Assembly (NCBI RefSeq): GCF_015291725.1
Contig: NZ_CP030038.1
Location: 1,415,001 to 1,479,000 of the forward strand
Direction: 5' to 3'
DNA: 64,000 bases
Origin: Bradyrhizobium sp. CCBAU 51765
GTDB taxonomy: Bacteria; Pseudomonadota; Alphaproteobacteria; Rhizobiales; Xanthobacteraceae
Shown: positions 27,799 through 36,235 of the stretch, in pieces
Layout: each line of letters begins with the position of its first letter
Position numbering within the stretch: the stretch's first letter is position 1
Position numbers and translations under genes: made by a program
Notes under the pieces: model-generated
What the model saw: only the letters and a program-made list of their open reading frames with translations
Told to the model about the DNA's origin: nothing
The model's database searches: none

Positions 27799-27980
27799 CC
27801 ATTTGGCGAGAGCGCGGGGTCTCCCTCGCGCGCGGGTGGGTCTTAGACCAGTTTTAGAGGCGGCGAAACCCCGAAAAATGCCCATCAACCGGCAATTTTC
27901 AGGGGTTGCTGGCTGCGGCTGCCGGGATCGTTGGAGCCGGCAGTCCGTCTACGCTTCCGCTTCGCTCCAGCTACGCCGGA

Positions 27981-28044
27981 CACGCTTCGCCCCTGCGGGT
28001 CTTGCGCGGCTGCGCCACGCGTAGCCCCGCAGGGGCGAAGCGTG
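27981..28044. repeat. long perfect inverted repeat beside tRNA-like gene
   Basis: CACGCTTCGCCCCTGCGGG (27981-27999) is perfectly complementary to 28026-28044, with a 26-base GC-rich loop. The repeat style CTTCGC...GCGAAG also occurs just to the left (27930-27980). It abuts the 3' end of the tRNA-like gene. Bases 27799-27930 show no gene. Confidence 0.8.
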
Positions 28045-28118
28045 GAGACCCGGCCTGGATTTGAACCAGGATGAAGAGCGATGCACCGCCCCCGCGTAGA
28101 CACTTCCGCCACCGGGCC
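28043..28118 (-). tRNA. atypical tRNA-like gene, Cys-like GCA anticodon
   Basis: A 76-base cloverleaf with encoded TCCA end. Acceptor GGCCCGG/CCGGGTC (one G-T pair), three-bp D stem GCG/CGC with loop lacking the GG pair, T arm CCTGG-TTCAAAT-CCAGG perfect, and variable loop TTCAT. The anticodon arm is odd: GGGCG/CGCTC closes a six-base loop GTGCAT, giving GCA after T33. Discriminator T73 also fits tRNA-Cys. The D arm (GGTGGCGGAA) instead recalls tRNA-Leu. It is either a functional oddity or a decaying tRNA. It lies 54 bases after the methyltransferase on the same strand. Confidence 0.45.
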
Positions 28119-28172
28119 GCGGCGATCATGTCCGATTGCAGTGCGACAAGCTACAACGGCTAATTGTTATGC

Positions 28173-28874
28173 TTAACGAACCAGAGGTGGCCGGGCGATG
28201 AAGGTCATGCGCCAGCGATTGTGGCCGATATTGCCTTGGGCGCGCTGGACCGAGAATCCGGCCGCCTTCAGTTTGGCGGTGATCTCGTCCTCGCTGTAGC
28301 GCTGCAGCCCGATTTTCGAACGCAACTGCCGGTAATCCGACAGCGCGGTGCTGATCAGCCCGATCAGCGCGTCCTTCAGGAAGCCGTGGCGCAGGCCGAA
28401 GCCGAGCAGGGCCATGACGTCCCTGCCCATGCCGACATTGGGCTGGAGAATGTCGCCGAGCACCAGCTTCCCGGAGGGCTTCAGGATACGGCGGATGTTG
28501 AGGAGGGCGGCATCGAGCTCCTCCGGCGTCATGTATTGCGCGACCGAGTTCATCACCACGAGGTCGATCGACTGGTCCTGCATCTTGCGGATGTCGTCGA
28601 GCGAGCGGACGCGGATCTTGGTGTTCGGGGCAAATCGCGCGATCAGCCGGCCACGCACGCCGGGGGCGGGCTCGGCCAGGATCAACTGGCCGCAGGCGGC
28701 CGCCACCTGGCTCGCCGACAACGCTTCCCCGCAGGCATAGTCCAGCACGACCGCCTCGGGCGAGGGGATATAGCCGATGATGTCCCGCGCGATGATCTGG
28801 AAGTGCAAGTCGCGATGCAGCTTGCTGACATAGATCGTATGCGTGGAGTCGTAATAATCGATCCAATCGTCCAT
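28173..28874 (-). CDS. class I SAM-dependent methyltransferase
   Basis: A 233-residue methyltransferase. The SAM-binding motif I is VVLDYACGEALSASQVAAAC at about residues 42-61, and DLVVMNSVAQYMTPEELDAALLNIRRIL is motif II with the usual post-motif helix. It belongs to the broad Methyltransf_11/25 group; the target molecule is not predictable. The start at 28874 is followed by WIDYYDSTHTIYVS. It is divergent from dps across about 105 bases holding a palindrome and an EcfG-type promoter. The tRNA-like gene follows on the same strand. Confidence 0.85.
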   Translation of the reverse strand: MDDWIDYYDSTHTIYVSKLHRDLHFQIIARDIIGYIPSPEAVVLDYACGEALSASQVAAACGQLILAEPAPGVRGRLIARFAPNTKIRVRSLDDIRKMQDQSIDLVVMNSVAQYMTPEELDAALLNIRRILKPSGKLVLGDILQPNVGMGRDVMALLGFGLRHGFLKDALIGLISTALSDYRQLRSKIGLQRYSEDEITAKLKAAGFSVQRAQGNIGHNRWRMTFIARPPLVR

Positions 28875-28889
28875 GGTATCCCGCTCAGC

Positions 28890-28927
28890 GGTTCCTATCT
28901 AGGAACCGGCGCTGCCCGCCTTGCGTT
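28890..28927 (+). promoter_or_regulatory. EcfG-type general stress promoter with palindrome
   Basis: GGAAC (28902-28906), 17 bases, CGTT (28924-28927) is an exact match to the GGAAC-N16/17-CGTT consensus of the EcfG sigma factor. The -35 lies in an 18-base palindrome GGTTCCTA-TC-TAGGAACC (28890-28907). It is 53 bases from the dps start codon. Confidence 0.7.
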
Positions 28928-28979
28928 AGGGGTGCGACGGCGCGCCGTCAATGTCCGCGTCCTAACAGGAAGGTCTCCC

Positions 28980-29501
28980 GTGAGCAAAACCAGCAAGGTC
29001 TCGCCCGATCTCGATACCCCCACTGATCTGTCGTCCGATGGGGTCAAGAAGGTCTCGGAGGCGCTCAACGTGCTTCTGGCCGACGCGTTCGCGCTTTACC
29101 TCAAGACCAAGAATTTCCACTGGCACATCAGCGGCCGGCATTTCCGCGATTACCACCTGCTGCTCGACGAGCAGTCCGACCAGATCTTCGCCACCACCGA
29201 CCAGCTTGCCGAGCGCGTCCGCAAGATCGGCGGCACCACGCTGAAGTCGATCGGCCAGGTCGCAAAGCTGCAGACAATCAAGGACAACAACGAGGACTAC
29301 GTCCCGCCGCGCGAGATGCTGCGCGAGCTGATGCAGGACAACAAGCACGTCGCCGCCGCGATGCGCAAGGCGCACGAGGTCTGCGACGAGGCCGGTGACG
29401 TCGCCAGCGCCAGCATCCTCGAAAACTTCATCGACGAGACCGAGCGCCGCACCTGGTTCCTGTTCGAGGCGACCCGGCAGGAAGGCAGCAACGCGGCGTA
29501 G
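28980..29501 (+). CDS. dps: Dps family ferritin-like DNA-protection protein
   Basis: A 173-residue Dps/ferritin-like protein that oxidises and stores iron in a dodecamer and protects DNA. Ferroxidase residues appear in NFHWHISGRHFRDYHLLLDEQSDQIF (two His, Asp, Glu) as in known Dps. The GTG start follows AGGAAGG. A canonical EcfG promoter upstream places it in the general stress response, which agrees with what is known for dps in alphaproteobacteria. It is a single gene, divergent from the methyltransferase. Confidence 0.93.
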   Translation: MSKTSKVSPDLDTPTDLSSDGVKKVSEALNVLLADAFALYLKTKNFHWHISGRHFRDYHLLLDEQSDQIFATTDQLAERVRKIGGTTLKSIGQVAKLQTIKDNNEDYVPPREMLRELMQDNKHVAAAMRKAHEVCDEAGDVASASILENFIDETERRTWFLFEATRQEGSNAA

Positions 29502-29529
29502 GCCGAGCTTCGTAGCTTTCGTAGTTTTT

Positions 29530-29619
29530 GTAGGGCGGGCAAAGCGAAGCGTGCCCACCAACTGGACTGTCCGGATGGAGTGGTGGGCACGGCGCGCAAG
29601 GGCGCGCCTTTGCCCACCC
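29530..29619. repeat. interspersed repeat after dps
   Basis: GTAGGGCGGGCAAAGCG...GTGCCCACCA on the left is complementary to TGGTGGGCAC...CCTTTGCCCACCC on the right. I recall this form as frequent in Bradyrhizobium. It lies between the convergent dps and cupin genes. Confidence 0.7.
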
Positions 29620-29628
29620 GCTTGCTGG

Positions 29629-30150
29629 CTACCGCCACAACCGCATCAGCGCGCCGTCCTTCCCCGTCACGGGATCAGCGGGCGGCAGCGCCACTTGCGG
29701 AATCGTCTTCAGCGCCTTCGCGTGGTTCTCGGGCGTCGCCCGCGTGATCTCCATCTTCGATCCCGGCGGATAGGCGCCGATCACGCAAAAATCATCGCTC
29801 GCCTCGATGCACTGATGCCCGGTTCCGGCCGGCAGGATCGCGACGTCGCCGGCCTTGATCTGAAGCTCCCGGCCATGGTCGCCGCCGAAGCGGACGCTTG
29901 CACTGCCGCGTGCGACGCCGAGCACTTCGTGCACCGTCGCGTGATAATGCAGATAGTCGTAGACGCCGTTCCGCCACGTCCCGCCCCAGCCATTGCGCTC
30001 GAACAGGTCTTCGATGGTCTCTTCCGGATGCTTCGGATCAAGCTTCACCGCGCCCTGATAGACCAGGAACGGAAGGATGTTGTTCGGCGCGAGGCCATCA
30101 TCTTCGAACACGATGGCGAGCGGCTCGGCATTGTCGCGGACGACGGACAT
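29629..30150 (-). CDS. cupin domain protein
   Basis: A 173-residue single-domain cupin. The first metal motif is DYLHYHATVHEVLGVARGSASVRFGG (His, His, Glu) and the second is GDVAILPAGTGHQCIEASDDF (His), so a metal site is likely. The start at 30150 is chosen for GGGAGCTCCC just upstream and because the N-terminus MSVVRDNAEPLAIVFEDDG is compact. Substrate unknown. It is divergent from a 71-residue gene, and a FixK-type box lies between them. Confidence 0.82.
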   Translation of the reverse strand: MSVVRDNAEPLAIVFEDDGLAPNNILPFLVYQGAVKLDPKHPEETIEDLFERNGWGGTWRNGVYDYLHYHATVHEVLGVARGSASVRFGGDHGRELQIKAGDVAILPAGTGHQCIEASDDFCVIGAYPPGSKMEITRATPENHAKALKTIPQVALPPADPVTGKDGALMRLWR

Positions 30151-30228
30151 GGGAGCTCCCACTGGCAACAGACCTGGAATCAAGAGAGCGCGGGCCCTCT
30201 TGTTCCTTGTGAGACTCCATACGCCGGC

Positions 30229-30242
30229 TTGACCGAGATCAA
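30229..30242. promoter_or_regulatory. FixK/FNR-type box
   Basis: TTGACCGAGATCAA fits TTGA-N6-TCAA with near-complete symmetry. Its centre is about 61 bases before the 71-residue gene at 30297 and 85 bases before the cupin start. Confidence 0.6.
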
Positions 30243-30296
30243 GGCGCAGGCGGCCAATGGCGGGCACGCAGATCGAAGCGAAGGAGGGGGAACGCC

Positions 30297-30512
30297 ATGT
30301 ACGCATCCGACGTTGCGCAGCGTCATTTTTCGGCGGCCGTCGACGAGGCGGAGACGGCTGGCCTCGGGCACGAAGCCGTCTGCCGGGCGTTGCTCGGTTT
30401 GGTGATTTCGAAATATCTGGAGACGAGGTCGGTCGCCGACATCCAGGCGGAGCTGCGCTTCATCGCCGAGAACTGCGATCCCGACACGGACTTCATGTTC
30501 ATGCGTCCGTGA
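30297..30512 (+). CDS. small hypothetical protein, 71 residues
   Basis: A 71-residue soluble helical protein (FSAAVDEAETAGLGHEAVCRALLGLVISKYLE), acidic towards the end (ENCDPDTDFMFM). A very strong GAAGGAGGGGG site precedes the ATG. No family recognised. The FixK box at proper distance upstream suggests induction under low oxygen, consistent with the many small unknown genes in the FixK2 regulon of Bradyrhizobium (general knowledge). It runs convergent to carA. Confidence 0.65.
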   Translation: MYASDVAQRHFSAAVDEAETAGLGHEAVCRALLGLVISKYLETRSVADIQAELRFIAENCDPDTDFMFMRP

Positions 30513-30523
30513 CGACGCCCCAC

Positions 30524-30545
30524 CCCGGCGGACTCATCCGCCGGG
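30524..30545. terminator. terminator-like hairpin before carA end
   Basis: CCCGGCGGA-CTCA-TCCGCCGGG, a 9-bp perfect stem without a clear T run, between two convergent genes. Confidence 0.5.
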
Positions 30546-30558
30546 CGATCTTGTGGCC

Positions 30559-31749
30559 TTACGCGCTCTTTCTTTGCCGCATCAGGTCGGCGAAGCGCTT
30601 GAAAAGATAGTGCGAGTCGCGCGGGCCCGGTGAGGCCTCCGGGTGGTACTGCACCGAGAACACCGGCTTGCCGTCGAGCTGGATGCCGCAATTGGACCCA
30701 TCAAACAAGGAAATGTGGGTCTGCGTCGCGCCCTTCGGCAGGGTCGTCTCGTCCACGGCAAAGCCGTGGTTCATCGAGGTGATCTCGACCTTGCCGGTGG
30801 TCTCGTCCTTCACCGGATGGTTGGCGCCATGATGGCCCTGGTGCATCTTCTTCGTCTTCGCGCCGACGGCGAGGCCCAGCATCTGGTGGCCGAGGCAGAT
30901 CCCGAAGGTCGGCGTGCCCGACTTGATCACGTCCCGGATCACAGGCACGGCATATTTGCCGGTCGCGGCCGGATCGCCCGGACCGTTGGACAGGAATACG
31001 CCGTCCGGCTTCATCGCCAGAATGTCCTCGGCGGAGGTCGTTGCCGGCACCACCGTCACCTTGCAGCCGACCCCGGCGAGCAGGCGCAGGATGTTGCGCT
31101 TGATGCCGTAGTCGATCGCGACGACGTTGAATTCCGGCTTCTCCTGCCGACCAAAACCCTTGTCCCACAGCCAGGGCGTCTCGTCCCAGCTGAAGCGCTG
31201 GCCGGAGGTGACCAGCGGCACGAGATCCATGCCCTCAAGGCCCGGCCACTCGCGCGCTTCCTCCTTCAGGCCATGCAGATCGAACTCGCCGGTCCTGGAA
31301 TGCGCGATCACGGCGTTGGGCATGCCCTTGGAGCGGATCAAGGCGGTCAGCGCGCGGGTGTCGATGCCGGAGAGACCGATGATGCCGCGCGCCTTCAGCC
31401 AGCCGTCGAGATGCTTGGTGGCGCGGTAGTTCGAAGGATCGGTGATCGCGGTGCGCAGGATCACGCCGCGCGCGCCCGGCGTCGCCGCCATGTTCACCGT
31501 CTCGATGTCGTCCTCATTGGTGCCGACATTGCCGATATGCGGGAAGGTGAAGGTGATGAGCTGTCCGGCATAGGAAGGATCGGTGAGGATCTCTTCATAG
31601 CCGGTCATCGCGGTGTTGAAGCAGACTTCACCGACGGCGTGGCCTTCGGCGCCGAGACCGAAGCCCTCGAGCACCGTGCCGTCGGCAAGCACGAGGAGCG
31701 CGGTCGGTTTGTGGTCCGGCCAAGCGGTATCGTTGTCATGTTGTGTCAT
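30559..31749 (-). CDS. carA: carbamoyl-phosphate synthase small subunit
   Basis: A 396-residue glutamine amidotransferase subunit delivering ammonia to CarB. The N-terminal CPSase domain holds [24 protein letters not shown], and the class I amidotransferase half holds the nucleophile in [14 protein letters not shown] and the His/Glu pair near [10 protein letters not shown]. All catalytic residues are present. It is not next to carB: about 2.8 kb with four protein genes and the tRNA-like gene lie between, so the subunits must be co-regulated from separate promoters. The carA start has no strong ribosome site. Confidence 0.97.
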   Translation of the reverse strand: MTQHDNDTAWPDHKPTALLVLADGTVLEGFGLGAEGHAVGEVCFNTAMTGYEEILTDPSYAGQLITFTFPHIGNVGTNEDDIETVNMAATPGARGVILRTAITDPSNYRATKHLDGWLKARGIIGLSGIDTRALTALIRSKGMPNAVIAHSRTGEFDLHGLKEEAREWPGLEGMDLVPLVTSGQRFSWDETPWLWDKGFGRQEKPEFNVVAIDYGIKRNILRLLAGVGCKVTVVPATTSAEDILAMKPDGVFLSNGPGDPAATGKYAVPVIRDVIKSGTPTFGICLGHQMLGLAVGAKTKKMHQGHHGANHPVKDETTGKVEITSMNHGFAVDETTLPKGATQTHISLFDGSNCGIQLDGKPVFSVQYHPEASPGPRDSHYLFKRFADLMRQRKSA

Positions 31750-31895
31750 GAGCCCGCTTCATAGTCCCCGCAGGCGCCGCCGTCAAAGCGGAGAAGCGCC
31801 GATTCACATGCGTTTTTGCATATTTGACAGCCCGTCTCGGACACTTAAGCTCGGCCGCACAATTTCCGGCAATTTCCTGGGCTTGCGAGGCAATA

Positions 31896-32606
31896 ATGGA
31901 CCAGACCACCCCGATTCTGCTGGTTCCGGGGCTGGCCTCCTCGGCCCGGATCTACGCCCCGGTGATCCCGCCGCTATGGCGGTTTGGCCCCGTGATGATT
32001 GCCAACCACATCCGCGACGACAGCATCGCGGCGATCGCCCGTCGCATCCTCGCCGAGGCGCCGCCGCGCTTCGCCCTCGCCGGCCATTCCATGGGCGGCT
32101 ACATCGCCTTCGAGATCATGCGCCAGGCGGGCGAGCGCGTGGCCAGGCTCGCGCTGATCAACACGCAGGCGCGGCCCGACACGCCGGACGCAACCGCGCG
32201 CCGGCACGCCCAGATGGAGCGCGCCAGGCGCGGCGAGCTTCGCGCCGTCCGCCAGGAGAGTTTTCCGGAGCTCGTGCATCCGTCGCGGCGCGATGATGCC
32301 GATATTCTCGCGCTCGTGCATGCGCAGGACGAGGACGTCGGCGTCGAAGGCTATCTGCGGCAGCAGACCGCGATCATCGCACGGGTGGATTCGCGCCCGA
32401 CGCTTTCAGCCATCAAGTGTCCGACTCTGGTGCTGACGGGCGATACCGACAACACCATCCCGAACGCTTTCTCCAAGGAGATGGCCGAGGGCATTGCCGG
32501 CGCCAGGCTCGTGATCCTCGATCGCTGCGGGCACCTGCCGCAAGCCGAACAGCCGGAAGCGACAGTGCGGGCTCTTACCGAATGGCTCGGAACCGAGGTT
32601 GTCTGA
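31896..32606 (+). CDS. alpha/beta hydrolase
   Basis: A 236-residue alpha/beta hydrolase with nucleophile S65 in AGHSMGGYIAFE, acid in VLTGDTDNTIP and His in LDRCGHLPQAEQPE. The start MDQTTPILLVPGLASSARIY shows the first beta strand and oxyanion loop. Substrate unknown; the group includes esterases and thioester or lactone hydrolases. It is divergent from carA and followed 51 bases later by the YqeY-like gene. Confidence 0.88.
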   Translation: MDQTTPILLVPGLASSARIYAPVIPPLWRFGPVMIANHIRDDSIAAIARRILAEAPPRFALAGHSMGGYIAFEIMRQAGERVARLALINTQARPDTPDATARRHAQMERARRGELRAVRQESFPELVHPSRRDDADILALVHAQDEDVGVEGYLRQQTAIIARVDSRPTLSAIKCPTLVLTGDTDNTIPNAFSKEMAEGIAGARLVILDRCGHLPQAEQPEATVRALTEWLGTEVV

Positions 32607-32657
32607 AGGCCACGAACGGCCTAGATCAGGCGTCGGATATTCGAAGGGATCACGATC

Positions 32658-33113
32658 ATGCTGCGCGACGACATCAACAATGCGGTCAAGGAGGCCATGA
32701 AGGCCAAGGACGAGCGCAAGCTGTCCACGCTGCGCATGGTCAACTCGACCATCAAGAATGCCGACATCGATGCCCGCGGCAACGGCAAGCCGCCGCTGTC
32801 GGACGCCGACATCCTCGCGGTGCTTCAGAAGATGATCAAGCAGCGCCAGGAGGCGGTCGAGCTCTACGACAAGGGTGGCCGCGCCGAGCTTGCCGCGCAG
32901 GAGCGCGAGGAGATCGCGGTGATCTCGGCCTACCTGCCGAAGCAGATGTCGGAGGATGACGTGAAGAAGGCGATCGCGGACGCGATCGCTGAGACGGGCG
33001 CCGCCGGCATGAAGGACATGGGCAAGGTGATCGCCGTGCTGCGCGCGAAATACGCGGGACAGATGGACTTCGGCAAGGCCAGCGGCTTGGTGAAGGCTGC
33101 GCTGTCGGGCTAA
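32658..33113 (+). CDS. GatB/YqeY domain protein
   Basis: A 151-residue YqeY-type protein, the stand-alone form of the C-terminal tRNA-contacting domain of GatB. The pattern MLRDDINNAVKEAMKAKDERKLSTLRMVNSTIKNADIDARG and GAAGMKDMGKVIAVLRAKYAGQMDFGKAS is typical. The exact role is uncertain; association with tRNA-dependent amidation or with the dnaG-rpoD neighbourhood has been suggested for the family. It is likely co-transcribed with the hydrolase upstream. Confidence 0.92.
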   Translation: MLRDDINNAVKEAMKAKDERKLSTLRMVNSTIKNADIDARGNGKPPLSDADILAVLQKMIKQRQEAVELYDKGGRAELAAQEREEIAVISAYLPKQMSEDDVKKAIADAIAETGAAGMKDMGKVIAVLRAKYAGQMDFGKASGLVKAALSG

Positions 33114-33116
33114 GTC

Positions 33117-33238
33117 GTCATTCCGGGGCACGCGTGGCGTGAACTATGATGCGCAATTGCGCATCAGAGAATCCATCGCGCTGCTGAATCCGTTGCTTAA
33201 TGGATTCCGGGCTCGCGCTACGCGCGCCCCGGAATGAC
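33117..33238. repeat. interspersed palindromic repeat, family C
   Basis: CGTCATTCCGGGGCACGCG on the left and GCGCGCCCCGGAATGACA on the right with inner hairpins ATGCGCAATTGCGCAT and GGATTC/GAATCC. It separates yqeY from the epoxide hydrolase. Confidence 0.75.
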
Positions 33239-33261
33239 AAGAAGAACAAGGGAGGCAACCG

Positions 33262-34398
33262 ATGACCGCCATCAAACCGTTCCGCATCGACATCAGCGAC
33301 GACATCCTCTCCGATCTCAAGTCACGCCTCGTCCGCACCCGCTGGCCGGATGCCGAGCTGGTGGACGACTGGAGCCAGGGCGCGCCGCTGCAATGGATCC
33401 GGGAGATCTGCGCCTACTGGGCCGACGATTACGACTGGCGCGCCCGCGAGGCAAAACTCAATCGCTTCGAGCAGTTCACCACCGAGATCGACGGGCTCGA
33501 CATCCACTTCATTCATGCGCGCTCGAAGGAACGGTCCGCGCTGCCGCTGATCATCACCCATGGCTGGCCGGGCTCGATCGTCGAGTTCCAGAAAGTGATC
33601 GCGCCGCTCACCGATCCCGCCGCGCATGGCGGCAATCCTGCCGATGCCTTCCACGTGATCTGTCCGTCGCTGCCGGGCTTCGGCTTCTCCGCCAAGCCGA
33701 AGACCACCGGCTGGGGCGTCGATCGTATTGCCGCAGCCTGGGCAAAGCTGATGGACCGGCTCGGCTATGCGCGCTACGGCGCGCAAGGCGGCGACTGGGG
33801 CTCGGCGGTGACGACCTCGCTCGGCGCGCAGGACCCCACGCATTGCGCCGGCATCCACATCACGCTCGCCTTCAATGCGGCGCCCAAGGTCGAGGGCGAG
33901 CCGACGGCGGAGGAGAAGCGCGCTCTCGCCGGCCTCAAGCACTATGTCGATCTCGACTCCGGCTATTCCAAGCAGCAGTCCACGCGCCCGCAGACGCTCG
34001 GCTATGGCCTCACGGATTCACCGAGCGGGCAGGCGGCCTGGATCCTGGAAAAATTCTGGGCCTGGACCGACTGCAACGGGCACCCTGAGAACATCTTCAG
34101 CAAGGACGAGCTGCTCGACAACGTCATGCTGTATTGGGCAACGCAGACGGCGACCTCCTCTGCGCGGCTCTACTGGGAGAGCTTTGGCAAGCGCCGCACC
34201 ATGCCCGTGGTGAAGGTGCCGACGGGCGTCGCGGTCTTTCCCAAGGAAATCATTACGCCGGTGCGACGCTGGATGGAGCCGAACTTCCCGAACATCACCC
34301 ACTGGAGCGAGATGGAGAAGGGCGGCCATTTCGCCGCCTTCGAGCAGCCGGAGCTGTTCGTGCGCGATGTCAGGAAGTTCTTCGCGACGGTGCGATAG
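33262..34398 (+). CDS. epoxide hydrolase family protein
   Basis: A 378-residue epoxide hydrolase of the microsomal-like type with N-terminal EHN domain (residues 1-110). Nucleophile D178 is in AQGGDWGSAVT, the oxyanion motif is HGWPGS, and H356 is in KGGHFAAFEQPE. A catalytic triad is therefore complete except for an acid I did not pin down. The start has AGGGAGGC upstream. Natural substrate unknown; the family opens epoxides from xenobiotics or fatty acids. A monocistronic gene between repeats. Confidence 0.92.
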   Translation: MTAIKPFRIDISDDILSDLKSRLVRTRWPDAELVDDWSQGAPLQWIREICAYWADDYDWRAREAKLNRFEQFTTEIDGLDIHFIHARSKERSALPLIITHGWPGSIVEFQKVIAPLTDPAAHGGNPADAFHVICPSLPGFGFSAKPKTTGWGVDRIAAAWAKLMDRLGYARYGAQGGDWGSAVTTSLGAQDPTHCAGIHITLAFNAAPKVEGEPTAEEKRALAGLKHYVDLDSGYSKQQSTRPQTLGYGLTDSPSGQAAWILEKFWAWTDCNGHPENIFSKDELLDNVMLYWATQTATSSARLYWESFGKRRTMPVVKVPTGVAVFPKEIITPVRRWMEPNFPNITHWSEMEKGGHFAAFEQPELFVRDVRKFFATVR

Positions 34399-34408
34399 CT
34401 CTCTCGCT

Positions 34409-34488
34409 GTCATTCCGGGCGACGCGCCAGCGTCGAGCCCGGAATCTCGAGATTCCGGGTTCGGTCCTGCGGACCGCCCCGGAATGAC
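34409..34488. repeat. interspersed palindromic repeat, family C
   Basis: TGTCATTCCGGGCGACG...GCCCCGGAATGACG with inner AATCTCGAGATT. Directly followed by a family B element. Confidence 0.75.
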
Positions 34489-34495
34489 GCTGCAT

Positions 34496-34587
34496 CGTCA
34501 TGCCCGGGCTTGTCCCGGGCATCCACGTGTCTAAACTGGCGATGAAGCAAGAAGAACGTGGATGGCCGGAACAAGTCCGGCCATGAC
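34496..34587. repeat. interspersed palindromic repeat, family B
   Basis: CGTCATGCCCGGGCTTGTC...on the left pairs with GGAACAAGTCCGGCCATGAC on the right. The second copy is at 55553-55638 and a half copy is at 50531-50560. It runs to just before the acyl-CoA synthetase. Confidence 0.8.
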
Positions 34588-34615
34588 ACCGAGACTGTGG
34601 AAACGACAAGGGCCC

Positions 34616-36226
34616 ATGCTCACCGAAGCAAAGACCTACGACGAGCTCTACCGCAATTTTCGCTGGGACATCCCCGCGCGCTTCAACATTGCGGAAGCGT
34701 GCTGCGATCGCCATGCCGACGGCGCGGGGCGGCTTGCGCTGATCTATGTCGACGAGAACGGCGCCACCAGCCGCACCTCTTTCGACGAGATCGCCGAGAT
34801 GTCGCGCCGCTTCGCCAATGTGCTGAAGGCGGACGGGCTTTCCCGTGGCGACCGCGTCGCGGTGTTCCTGTCGCAGTCCCGGGAATTGCCGATCGCGCAT
34901 ACGGCGGCGTTCCGCTCCGGCATGATCTCGATCCCGCTGTTCGCGCTGTTCGGCGAGGACGCGCTGGAATTCCGCCTGTCGAATTCGGAGGCGAAGGCCA
35001 TCGTCACCGACGAAGGCGGCTGGGAGAAGCTCGCAAAAATTCGCGATCGTCTGCCCGCCCTGAAGACGATCTATGTGGTTGGCGGGCGCGCGCCGGCGGG
35101 AACGACGTCGTTCTGGGATACGGTGAAGGCCGCATCGCCCGACTTCGCGCGGATCGACACCTCGTGCGACGATCCTGCGCTGATCATCTACACCTCGGGC
35201 ACGACGGGCAATCCGAAGGGGGCGCTGCATGCGCACCGCGTCGTGCTCGGTCATCTGCCGAACGTGGAGATGTGTCACAACTTCCTGCCGCGCCCCGGCG
35301 ATCTCATGTGGACGCCGGCGGACTGGGCCTGGATCGGCGGGCTCATCAATGGCCTGTTCGCGTTCTGGTATCACGGCATTCCCCTCGTCGGTCACCGCGC
35401 ACGCAAATTCGAGCCGCAGGCGGCGATGCAGATGATGGCCGATCTTTCCGTGCGCAACGTCTTCCTGCCGCCGACCGCGCTGAAGCTGATGCGGCAGGCC
35501 GGCGTGAAGCACTCCGGCGTCAAGCTGCGCAGCATCTTTACGGGCGGCGAGTCGCTGGGCGGCGAATTGCTCGGCTGGGTGCGCGAGACCTTCGGCATCG
35601 ACGCGCATGAAGTGTTCGGCCAGACCGAGTGCAATCTCGTGATCGGCAGCAACTCGAACCTGTTTCCGATCCGCCCCGGTTCGATGGGCAAGGCCACGCC
35701 GGGCTTCGACGTCCGCATCGTCGACGACAGGGGCGAGGAATTGCCGCGCGGGCAGCGCGGCATTATCGGCGTGCGCCAGCCATGCCCCGTCACCATGCTC
35801 GAATATTGGCGAAATCCGGAGGCGACGGCGAAGAAATATGCCGGCGAGTTCCTCCTGACCGGCGATCTCGGCGTGCAGGACGAGGACGGCTATTTCTGGT
35901 ACGTCAGCCGCGAGGACGACGTCATCACCACCGCCGGCTATCGCGTCGGGCCGTCCGAGATCGAGCACACGCTGATGAAGCATCCGTCGGTGGCGATGGC
36001 GGCGGTGGTCGGCATTCCGGATCCGATCCGAACAGAGTCCATCAAGGCCTGGATCGTGCTGCGTCCGGGCTTTACCGGCAGCGACGCGCTCGCGCGCGAG
36101 ATCCAGGAGTTCGTCAAGGTGCAGCTCGCCGCCCACGAATATCCGCGCTTCGTCGCGTTTGCCGAAACGCTGCCGATGACGGCGACGGGCAAGGTGCTGC
36201 GGCGCGAGCTGCGGGCAAGAGGCTAG
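34616..36226 (+). CDS. AMP-forming acyl-CoA synthetase
   Basis: A 536-residue adenylate-forming ligase activating a carboxylic acid to its CoA thioester. P-loop YTSGTTGNPKGALHAHR is near residue 200, the core is GQTECNLVIGSN, and the C-terminal hinge and lysine are in GDLGVQDEDGYFWYVSREDDVITTAGYRVGP and TATGKVLRREL. The sequence type resembles medium-chain or short-chain acyl-CoA synthetases. The start at 34616 is chosen because an upstream in-frame ATG (34562) lies inside the family B repeat. A MarR regulator follows after nine bases, so ligase and regulator probably form one unit. Confidence 0.92.
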   Translation: MLTEAKTYDELYRNFRWDIPARFNIAEACCDRHADGAGRLALIYVDENGATSRTSFDEIAEMSRRFANVLKADGLSRGDRVAVFLSQSRELPIAHTAAFRSGMISIPLFALFGEDALEFRLSNSEAKAIVTDEGGWEKLAKIRDRLPALKTIYVVGGRAPAGTTSFWDTVKAASPDFARIDTSCDDPALIIYTSGTTGNPKGALHAHRVVLGHLPNVEMCHNFLPRPGDLMWTPADWAWIGGLINGLFAFWYHGIPLVGHRARKFEPQAAMQMMADLSVRNVFLPPTALKLMRQAGVKHSGVKLRSIFTGGESLGGELLGWVRETFGIDAHEVFGQTECNLVIGSNSNLFPIRPGSMGKATPGFDVRIVDDRGEELPRGQRGIIGVRQPCPVTMLEYWRNPEATAKKYAGEFLLTGDLGVQDEDGYFWYVSREDDVITTAGYRVGPSEIEHTLMKHPSVAMAAVVGIPDPIRTESIKAWIVLRPGFTGSDALAREIQEFVKVQLAAHEYPRFVAFAETLPMTATGKVLRRELRARG

Positions 36227-36235
36227 CTTCCTGCA

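Noticed and set aside
28043..28118. Standard tRNA-Leu reading of the tRNA-like gene
   Set aside because: The D-arm resembles tRNA-Leu, but total length is 76 bases with a five-base variable loop, too short for the long variable arm of tRNA-Leu.
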